NCBI GenBank assembly: GCA_905147135.1
Contig: LR990043.1
Span: 18,043,584-18,107,583 of the forward strand
From: Blastobasis lacticolella
Taxonomy: Eukaryota > Arthropoda > Insecta > Lepidoptera > Blastobasidae
Direction of reading: 5' to 3'
Length of the DNA stretch: 64,000 nt
A program made the translations under genes and the position numbers. Below the pieces are notes generated by a model that was not told the origin of the DNA, did no database searches, and saw only the letters and a list, made by a program, of their open reading frames with translations. Below, piece by piece: positions 33,245 through 43,000 of this stretch (the first letter of the stretch is position 1; every line of letters begins with the position of its first letter).

Positions 33245-33463
33245 TTAATCTTTCCGTAACGTGCTCCGTATCAATGCTTCAATGTCGGAAATGTAGTCGG
33301 GTTTATAGCCTGCACGGTTGGCAGCCAATTTATCACAGAGATATTTACGAGTCCAGCCAATCCATAACGGCCCGACCAAACATGGTTCTATTAATATATG
33401 GCCTATAACCTTCCTGCAACCCCCTAAAAAGCGTTTCTCAAACTGAAGTCTCGTGTGCTTTGC
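33245..33463 (-). other. Unrecognised 72-codon open frame without Met
   Basis: An uninterrupted minus-strand frame includes RKVIGHILIEPCLVGPLWIG, WTRKYLCDKLAANRAGYKP and DIEALIRSTLRKD before TAA. The composition looks protein-like, but I recognise no family and see no upstream exon. It may be the last exon of an unidentified gene, a transposon remnant or chance. Confidence 0.25.
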
Positions 33464-34096
33464 TTAATTTGCGACTAAAAATATACACAAACACATTAAA
33501 GCTGTAACGTAACACTATTACACGTACAGTGACAGGTTAAAAAGAAAACATGCAGATTCAGGGAAATGGGTTCTATACCAACTTTCAGTCCAGAAATTTA
33601 AGCTGTTACTAATTAAACTTAGATAAAAAATACACTGTGGTGGAAAAACAAAGTAGGTAAAGCACAAAAAGTGCAAGGTCTATATCACATCACCTTAGTC
33701 CTGGCTTAATCACAAAGTCTTAGAAGCAACCACGCGCATATCTTGACTCGGTCATTTATAATATAATTGCTGGCTAATATCTGCAGAGCCTATCCGGGTG
33801 TGGGTAACATTACCCTCTAGAGCGGAGCCTGGGTGAAACATCACGTACTTAGTCGCCTGAATTTGCAGGTTTCATCACGACCACCTATTTAATTTTAGAA
33901 TATTAAAACACAAATTCTGTTCCAACCCTTTTAACAACAAGCGATGCTTATTCTTAGTTTCCAAGGTAGAGCAAAAAAAAAAACATGGAACACCGAACAA
34001 AAGCTCTATGTCTGTTTAAACCAAGCGAATGAGTATTCACTCGCTGGTTTAAATGCACACTTAACTTATATGACACATAATACGTATTAGAACACG

Positions 34097-34290
34097 TTGT
34101 CTGCGAGTGCATTCCCTGATCATTGTAATCTGGAGCTCTATTTTTGTACGGCTTGCATTCATGGGAGCGCCCGCCTTCTAATGCCTATCTTTTCTATCCT
34201 GGGCGCCTTTAAGGCTAGATTGAATAGGCTGTTCCTAGACAGGTATGCTCCATTTTCGTCCGCATCGTTACTTACCACCAGTTGAGTAGT
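34097..34290 (+). mobile_element. LINE RT C-terminal remnant
   Basis: The plus-strand frame ends GAFKARLNRLFLDRYAPFSS, like the last helix of CR1/L2-type reverse transcriptase ORFs. Matching DNA words occur at 11960, 55660, 57410 and 63080. Confidence 0.65.
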
Positions 34291-34993
34291 TGGATTAAAA
34301 TAATAATAATAATAATGATACGTAGGCACTTATTTATATAATTATATGATACTAGTCTTTTTTGTATGGAACAAACATCGATATTGCAAAAAAAAATTGT
34401 CGGGAGCCGCGCGCCGTGTAAGATCACAACGAAGCATTGGCTTCTCAGAATTTTCGGAATCCTCCCATAGGTAACTCACTTTGAGAAACTCTGCCCTAAA
34501 GAAATATTTGCGGACCGCACCTCCGCACTATCGTAAATATCTTTCAATATTGGCATGCAAATATAAGGGAGTTGGACACAAATTTATTGAGTTGCATTGT
34601 ATTGAAAGTAGTCTCGGTACTTCTATTTATATTAATATTTGTAAATTACTACGGCTCCCAGTCCTTCATATATTATGTATGTTTCATAATATGAATTTAA
34701 ATGAATGTCAAAAATAACTGTAAAATTCCAAAATTAAATTCAGATCAAATTCAAAGTATTAGTGGCCTCCGCTGACAGTGTATCCCTATCCCCAGGAACC
34801 TACTGAGTGGCGCCAAAAAAATATCAATCAACAAGGTACTAATAGTATTCTTGATGGAATTCCATAGTATAAAAAATAAAATTCCCTTTTTACACTAGTT
34901 CTACTACAATTAAAGTTTGTTATACTAAAAAGTATCTAGCTAAAAAGAGGCTAATAAAAAGTTAACCACTAGTATCCGTACCTCCGCAGCGCA

Positions 34994-37900
34994 ATGGGCC
35001 GCAACAAGGAGCCGGAGCTGCCGTTCACGGATCCCGTGGAGGCGAAGAAGTACCGCGACGAGGCCTCCGGACACCTCAAGAACTACAACTACCAGCTGGC
35101 GCTCAACACGCTCAATAAGGTACATAATTGTCAACAAAGTCGATATGCTGTAAACAGACCTAACTTCCAGTATAAGATGAGCTAGCGTCTCTATAGACGC
35201 GCATAGCAATATTAGCTCCTTTTATAATGGTTGTTGGTAGGTCGATTTCCTGTCTTGTGTACTTTACTGTATATCGACTTACACAATACCAGCATAAGAT
35301 AGGCTAGCCTCTCTATAGACGCGCATATCAATGTTAGTTCCTTTTATACCGGTTTACAGTAGGTCGATTTGCTGTCGTCTGTACTATGTTCTTCAGTTAT
35401 ATAGCAGTATAGTAAGTACTTTTAAATAATGCATATCGGCTAGTTTCGGGTACGGGCGGCGGGCATTATCTCATATTTACTTCCACCTTCAGAAACGTGA
35501 CTATGAGGTCTCACTGTGCGCGCAAACGCACAGGGTTCCAACTGAAAATATGTACAAGATCGGCACTATGCGTCTCTCAAAATGAACGAAATTGCCCAAT
35601 CATAGAGCCATATTGAACTCAGTGCGTTCACTTAGCACTCATATGACTGTGTACTGTGTGTGTATTTGACTGTCTCACAAAACGGAGCTTGATCTTAGTA
35701 CGGGCCTAGCAGATCAGCTAGGACCTCCAAGATTAGCAAATGGAAAAACGTTTTCTGTTGCAAACTTGTCCAACTACTTAACTACTTAATCCCTACTTAA
35801 CTATTTATTATAAAACAAAAACCCACACTGTGTCTATCTGTCTATCTGTCTATTCGCGATAAACTCAAAAACTACTGAACGGATTTTCATGCGGTTGTCA
35901 CCAATGGACATTACTGATACTGATTAATGGACTGGTATTGATTCATTAATTATCCATAAGGAAGGTTTATAGATCAGGAGAACACGCGAACGAAGTCGCG
36001 GCGGGCCAGCTTGTAACATTATAACGTATGTTGTGCTTTCACGGCTAAATCACTACACCGATTTTGATGAAATTCAGTACCTATGGAGATAGTTTAGCAC
36101 TTCAGAATAGCCATAGGCTACTTTTTATGCCCCTCCATTTGCAAGCTCGCAAGATATAGGTACAATTGTTCACGCGGGCGGAGTCGCGGGCAGAAAGCTA
36201 GTTAGTATTGAAACTGTACAAATTTAAAGACCTACAAGTAGTTTTCTCACGTGGCCGAAATCGGAACTAATGCCGCTATCTTGTAAAACGTGGCTTTTAA
36301 CAGACAGTTGGAGTAGATGTTTGACAACCATGCCCTTATCCAAGTCAAAAGATCCTTGTAGGTCTGTCTATTATAACGGGTTACCTCGACGCATAAAGAC
36401 GAGTGTCATGACTTATAATAGGTGTGTCAGTGTGTCTGTCTATGGCATCGTAGCTTCCGACCGAACGGATGTACAGATTTCGATGCGATTTTCATTATTT
36501 GACAACCAGTTTAATCGAAATGGTTCTGTCATAGCCTTTTCATTAAATTCGCTTTAGTAGTGTGAGAAATATTTGAGTGCCTACAAGTAGAAATTATCGA
36601 GAGTTTTCCGACTGACATCGTTAGCTAGGAAACAAGTAAATAGGTGCCCACCATAAAAATATTCAACGCAAACATGCTCTCCACCTGTGTGTCGATACAC
36701 TACTAAGCGAGGGTGGCAAGTGGGTGCGAAAACACATGCTGTCTCCATGGCTACGACGGCTGGGGCGTCAATAGCGATGCGTTCCCGAACACCTGCATAA
36801 GTTACGTAACATTCCCTCGGCATACCAGTATTTTTCATCCCTCCTACCATGGAAGGAGGCGATACCGCTAAAATCCAGGCGCTGTCAATCCTCGGCCCAA
36901 ACAAGGATGCGGAGTTCATGCAGAGTTTTGTGCGAGTCGGTGTCGGCGAGGAGGAAGAAGAGACCCCCGCGCCCAAAGCCTCCATCAGCAAACGCGCACC
37001 TCCTCAATCAGCGACAACCAAGAGCAATGACGGCTTCCCTGACGAAAGAGACAGCGCGGTCGATGCGAAGGTCGCAGCTAAGCCGCGAAAGAAGAGTGTT
37101 AAACGTAAACAGAAGCGCGAGAGACGGCATCGAGAAGAAGAGTTGTACACGGACAAAGACCGCGCCGCAGCCGTGGTGATGGGTTCCAAGGATATCAAGC
37201 ACTCTCTAAGCATGAAGGACAAGGCGGAGAGGAGCAGTGCTCTGAAGATCCCAGAGGAAGCAGACGCCGGTACGCTGCTCGCCTTATCGCGGGCAGAATT
37301 GATGCGAGAGCGGTACCGGACAGCCCTATCATTCGTTGACAAGGTACTGATAATGGCATTAGTGATACCAGCACACTATTCAAATGCTGGCACCGTATCC
37401 ACTCCCGTTAGATTGCAAATGTTTTACACGACTTTGGCCGCTTTCCATCCGGTGGACCGTCTGACCATATCCGTCGCAATAAAAAATAATATATATACAT
37501 CGTGTTACGTGTCGGCATGAAATTAAAGATATGGAAGGTGCCAAGCCTACCTACTTACTGCCTGCTACTTCTTTTAAGCCAGAATAGTCAGCAGCGACCA
37601 GAGAGCCACAAATTTATTATTTACTGTTTAAGCGTACATGCCAAATATATTTGGCATAAAACACTTTCAACGGATTAATCGCGATTTTGTATTAATTATT
37701 TTTATTCGGCTTAATCACTTTACAGATAATCACGGGTAGCGGCAGAGTATATCACGCTGCTGGTTAGAAACTGTACAACTTTCTAACAAGAGCGTCATAA
37801 TGTTCCAGGCGATTGAGCTAGCGCCGGACGAGAAAGCCGCGTACGTGGCTCGGAGCCAGTGCCATCTGCTGCTGGGTGAGCCTCAAGCCGCGCTTGCTGA

Positions 37901-38796
37901 TGCTGAGACGGCTCTGAAGTTGGATCCCAAGATGGCAAAAGCGTTACTGCGGAAGGCTGAGGCGCTGTACTACTGTGGAGAGTTTGAGCTAAGCCTGGTC
38001 CACTACCACCGGGGGCTGCGGCAGCGGCCCGACCTGTACGAGTTCAGGCTTGGCGTTCAGAAAGCACAGGTACGATGTAGAACACAACGGATAAAACCAG
38101 ATCAGACCATACCTAGAGTAGAACAATTACGGGCAGTCGGCGGGTAGACTGGGCGTTGTATCTTCGGTTATTATTATAAAGTCTTGGTAATACTTATGAT
38201 TTCATCGCAATGAGCTGATAACATCTTTATATACAATTATCAAGTATAGTTCAGGAATGTCATCATGGTAGGATTCTGTGGCTCGGGGAAGGGCAAAGGT
38301 TCGATTACTGAACCATTCTGGGTGTGAATATGGTACAGCAAGTAAAACTGAATATTTTAAAGATTATCCATGAACTATTCAATGTAGAAACACTACCTTC
38401 TGGATGAACTAAGGCGCTGTCCTAATGGGCGACGGTCGTGCGACTATGGTCGTACGATTGACGAGGAGACCTCAAAACCATGGCCGCACGAAAGTTGAAA
38501 ATTAGGACAGCTCCTAGAACCCTCAATATTTGAACTTCCAGGAGGCGATAGAAAACACCATCGGTTCTGTGAAGCCAGCGAAGGTCACAACCAAGAAAGC
38601 CAAGTCCAAACCCTCTCGCCCTGTCCTCGGTCAGCTGATGTCTGACAAGCTGTATTTGGAGAACCTATTGAAGAACCCCGACCTGGCCATAGCTGATAAG
38701 AAGAACGACGTCGTGATGCGACAAGCTGAGGAGGCGATCAGGTTTCTGGAGAACCGAGAAGAGTTCTGGAGGCAACAGCAGACCGCTGGCCACTGA
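34994..38796 (+). CDS. ODAD4: ODAD4/TTC25-like TPR protein, isoform A
   Basis: Three phase-0 exons: 34994-35119, 37809-38069 and 38542-38796 (TGA), giving 213 residues. The first encodes MGRNKEPELPF and a TPR helix (KKYRDEASGHLKNYNYQLAL). The second carries two further TPR units (VARSQCHLLLGEPQAALADA; LRKAEALYYCGEFELSLVHY) and HRGLRQRPDLYEFRLGVQKAQ. The third has LGQLMSDKLYLENLLKNP and FLENREEFWRQQ. This order and wording match outer dynein arm docking subunit 4 (TTC25), which helps attach outer dynein arms to axonemal doublets; in insects the likely sites are sperm flagella and ciliated sensory neurons. The protein stops just after the FWRQQ block, far shorter than the vertebrate protein. 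An AATAAA lies at 39210-39215. Confidence 0.85.
35150..35395. repeat. Diverged 122-bp tandem duplication
   Basis: Two copies of a block containing CTCTATAGACGCGCAT and CCTTTTAT(A)-GGT-GTAGGTCGATTT are spaced 122 bases apart in the first intron of the ODAD4-like gene. Each copy holds a small GCGTCT-CTAT-AGACGC-type palindrome. Confidence 0.75.
35815..36205 (+). mobile_element. Helitron-like non-autonomous element
   Basis: Contains TCTATCTGTCTATCTGTC, then AACTCAAAAACTACTGAACG, and ends GGAGTCGCGGGCAGAAAGCTAG followed by T. A CTAG end before T with GC-rich inverted words just inside is typical of Helitron 3' ends. It may be two nested fragments (a second GTCGCGGCGGGCCAGCTTGT at 35994). Confidence 0.5.
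36385..36560 (+). repeat. Interspersed repeat family D
   Basis: GTCTGTCTATGGCATCGTAGCTTCCGACCGAACGG followed by CAGTTTAATCGAAATGGTTCTG. Copies at 43550-43760 and 53470-53690 show the same order of blocks. Type unknown. Confidence 0.65.
36849..37343 (+). CDS. ODAD4: ODAD4/TTC25-like alternative first exon (isoform B)
   Basis: A 165-codon open exon starts at an ATG in good context (CTACCATGGAAG) and ends in phase 0 at AAG|GTACTG, so it splices in frame to 37809 and yields 336 residues. It encodes a long basic, Glu/Lys-rich region (RKKSVKRKQKRERRHREEE) and then its own half-TPR (LLALSRAELMRERYRTALSF), ending at VDK. Exon 34994-35119 ends at the equivalent point (LNK). Both would be followed by AIELAPDEKAAYVARS. 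I infer two promoters with mutually exclusive start exons. A fused transcript is unlikely, because each exon brings an ATG and the same TPR half. Confidence 0.7.
38413..38514. mobile_element. Small MITE beside ODAD4 exon 3
   Basis: Ends GGCGCTGTCCTAAT and ATTAGGACAGCTCC form a 14-bp inverted repeat (13 of 14). The element is about 102 bp and ends 27 bases before the exon that starts at 38542, so it lies inside the acceptor region. Confidence 0.6.
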
Positions 38797-40038
38797 GGGA
38801 TATCCTCTCACTAGCTCAATAATAGCTCAAAGTTGAGAGGCGTCTTAGAGTTAAAGCGATCAAGCAAAACTACATTTTGTGTGTTGAACTTTTTATCATT
38901 CGGATTCTTAGAGTAGCATGGGCCACCGGAGTTGCTTACCGGATTTTATATTATGTAAGCGTATGTAAGCGTGTCTCCAGTAGCATTTGTTACGCACTGA
39001 AAGCGCCTACGCACTAGACATCCGAGTTCTGTATATCAATTAGTCTCGTGGCAATATAAGGAACTAATTATCATAAGTGTACCGTATGTATGTGACTACA
39101 CCATTGGAACGCCAAACATAAACTTGACGGACTATAGAACTGTTTTTTACGTAAGTACTTGCAGTGAATGCAGTGTGTATACCTAAGCGCTTTTAGAGAA
39201 ACTTCTTTGAATAAATCCGCATTCCACATTGTAAAAGTCGTATCGCATTTTCAGTGGAGACAGTTTGTACAGATTAAACACACAGATAGTTTGTAAAGGT
39301 TTCACAACAATATACTTATGCGTACGAATTCCTAGCGGTTTGTTTTAATAAATTCAGCTACCTACACCTCATCAGCACGGAAACGTCTTTCATTGTAGTT
39401 ACTGACCTACTATTCCACTGCTGGACTGAACGTATAGGCCTCCTCAACGAACGCCAAAGCACCCTACCTTCGGCTTGCCGCGTCCAACCTTCTTCTGCAG
39501 TATTTAGCAAATCGGCACTTAACCTGGCTGGAGGTCTAGTAAGTTACATACGAATACCTATAGCACCTATTGTATAGGTACTCTCCAAGGTCACGTACAA
39601 TCATAGACCTATTAAAACGCTGCATGTACAAATAATACGCTTGGAATACCATATTTAAGCGTAAAATGGACTGCAATCTGTTGCAAGGCCGTTTCATTAG
39701 CGCCTTGCAATTTATTCTATGTAAATAATATACAAATGTGGCATCTGCCTACCCCTACGGGAAAAGGGCGTGACGGTATGTATGCATGTAAAATAATGTA
39801 CGTTTATGTGTATTATCTTCATAATCTAGGTAATAAATACAGTTATATATATTTAGAAAATTATAATATACATATCCTATATAGTAAACAATTCCATTTA
39901 TTACGGGAAGGTATAAAGGCTACAGTTTGTCCTGACGCTTGTGAATAGGGTAACAGTTCGCTAACGGAGAGTTGATCACTTTATATACATTAGCTAGTAC
40001 CTAATTAAATTAGGTATAGTGGAAACAACAGCTGCAAG
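38797..40038. other. ODAD4 3' flank and intergenic DNA
   Basis: Includes the probable polyadenylation signal AATAAA at 39210-39215 and a degraded LINE 3' end near 39410-39470 (ACTGCTGGACTGAACGTATAGG). The remainder is AT-rich with no supported exon. The right end probably includes the promoter of the first odorant-binding-like gene. Confidence 0.5.
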
Positions 40039-43000
40039 ATGACGTACCTCACAAGTTTTGTGTTCGTATTGGTTGTAACAACAAATGTGAGTACCTTGAA
40101 TAAAATAAATAAATAATCGTGGACAAATTCAGACAGCGCCATTTGGCCCCAAACTTATCAAAGCTTGTACCTATCTATGTTTTCCTTGCAAGTTCAAAAG
40201 TATCTTGTGACATTCGTATGCATTGGTAACGTCGGACATCACATATGGATGTATTGTCATGGCCTCAAGAACGTTCGTGCGCGCCGAGAGTTGCACCGCG
40301 TCGTAATAAGCGCACGGCAAGCCAGAATGAGCCTTATGATCTGGGTCATAAGGTCTATAGTTACTTTACACATGGCTATCTGGAATATACCCTGATGTGT
40401 TGCTGCGGCTGTTCTCGATTGGTCGTTCCCGAAAAACGTTCTGAGTAGATCACTAGAACATTTTAGTATCGGGGCCAGGGTAGCCACCGGGGTAGAAACT
40501 CGCGTGGCGCGAGACAGTTCAGTTTTAACTACCGGAAAGGTAACTTCGGAACGAATACCGAGCGATAGCCTGCGAGTAGATACCAGCGACATCCTTCGAC
40601 TTCGACGATACCTACGGACTGCGAGAGACATGCGATTGTGGAAGCTCAGCTTCTTGTGGAAACCTTGGAAGAGAATTAATTACCCTTCGGAATCTGTCAC
40701 AAATAACGAGCCCTAGCACATAACAGTATCCACTATTACTAACATGCTGTTTTGAGTTTTTGTCGTAATTGTCATCATCATCATCATTATCATCTTGAAG
40801 TTATGTTCCGGTTGCGCCCCCGCTTGGCACGCGAGGGCCCAGGGTCCGCTTGTAATTGACATCATCATCTTCATCATCGTCCTAGCGCTTATCCCGGCCT
40901 CTACCAGGGTCCGCTTTCCTACTCAATCTTCTCCACTTCGCTCGGTCTTCGGCATCCCCTTGTTGTAAGCCGTTGGCTCTCGCATTCGACTCAGCGATGT
41001 CAATCCATCGCTTTTTGGGCCGCCCACGGGGCCTCTTTCCTGATACCGGCAGATTCAGGCACCTATTTCCCACGTATCCCTGAGGCTTACGCAACATGTC
41101 ACCAAACCAGCGCAGACGAGCCTCCTCGATCTTATCTGCAATATCCCTCACACTCGTACTCGATCGAGTCGCGTAACTCCGCACATCCAGCGCAGCATTT
41201 TCGTTTCGTTGGCATGGAGTTCGCGAACGTGTTTCGTCAGCGCTGGCCATGTCTCGCAGCCATAGAGCTTCACCGGTCTAATTATACTCTTGTATATAAG
41301 CCCTTTGAGCTTTACAGGGATTTTAGGGTCACAGATGACTGCCGTGAGTTCCCGCCATTTGGCCCAAACTGCAGAGATTCGGGATTTGAAATCGGGGCCG
41401 ATATCGCCGGAGTCGTGCATCACGGATCCGAGGTATTTGAATTTATCTGTTCTATTGACAGCTTCGTTACCTATACGGATGGTGTCGGGATCCGCGTTGT
41501 AGCTGGCCATATTATCAGTAATTGTCATCATCATATTGGCGTTAAATTCCGGTTGTGCTCTCGCGCGCCATGTGAAAGCCCAGGGTCCGCTTGGTATGTA
41601 ATAGGTACATAATACAGTCACTCAACGACATGCCTAGGTAACCTGACCATACGATAATATTAACTAATTGTAGCTAGCTACTTCGTTGAATTACTGCACA
41701 CTGCATTTTTTATGTTTTGTTGTTGAAGGTGCTGGTTATTTCTGAAGAAAAAAATCCTGCGTGCGAACATTTTTTTGAAGAAGGGGTAAGTTAAGTTTTT
41801 CTGTACTCGATAATTTAGAGCGACAATACGAGTAACCGCCAATAGTAGCCAAACCCCTCCTCTCAATATTTGTAAATTGGGGATATTACAATGCCACAAA
41901 CTAATCTGACCCAGGGGCCTAAAATGGAACTATGACTTAATTTTAAAATGTATTAAAACGACATGTCACTGCCAAGAACAGACACACCCGTAACCGGGTC
42001 AGATAAGTTTGTGGCACTAAAGACAAGAAACTTTTCAATACTCGTAGCTAAATATCGTAACCTACTTAAACTAGTAGGGTATACATTGGACCTCTGTTAG
42101 CAACTATACTTACAGTCACTGAGGTTCATGTAGGTATGAAAAGGTTAATAAATGTGGAAGTAGCGAAAGAGAGAGCTCTGTCAGGACCGTAGCAAATGGA
42201 ATGATGTGGTCTATGCCTACACCTACGTGAAAAGGCCGTGAGGATATGTATGTATGGATGTACACTGCCATCCAAATATTTAAGATACCAACTGCAATCA
42301 CAATTTTATCTCTTCTTCTTCAACATCAGCATTTCTCCGTCCAACTTTGGACATATGCCTCCACAGCTTCTTCCACAAATTTCGCTAGCCAAAAAACTGT
42401 ATTAAATCGTCACTCAAATGCAATAGACATTTCAATGTCATTATTAATATAATAGGACCACGATAAGTCCGCATTGACTGACAGTAGTAAACATTTTAAA
42501 GTGTGGATATGGCAATAACCTGTGAATAATCTGTTCTTGTCAGTCCTTGTCAGTCCTTCTTGTAAACATTTAGTTAATCGGTCACTATTAGCTAAAACTT
42601 TTGTCTAAATTCTTGATCGTGCTGAAAATTATCTCCCGCACTTCCTTTTTAATAGTTTTGCGTATGATTTAATAATATTTTTCATAACTCACGAAAATAA
42701 TTAATCCTTCAGAAATAAAATTGTTTGTTATGACTTCTATGACGGATAAAAAACTTGGAAAAAGAGAATTTTTTTTTAATAGTTATTTTGACATTGATAT
42801 CTTGACATTGTAATTGTAATTTTATTTTGTATTTAATTTGACATTGTACCTAATTTTGTAAGTGAGCGTATTAGTGTACTTATTTTATGGGCTACCATGA
42901 GCCTGAAATAAATGATTTTTATTTATTTATTTATTTATTCGGACTTAGCGTGGTCTTATTATGGAGATATGTGGCTAGAAAAAATGTCGAATTCCAGATG

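Noticed and set aside
36581..36991. Minus-strand 136-codon frame opposite the ODAD4-like exon
   Set aside because: Shadow of the plus-strand coding exon 36849-37343; no recognisable protein.
37004..37342. Minus-strand 112-codon frame
   Set aside because: Antisense shadow of the same exon.
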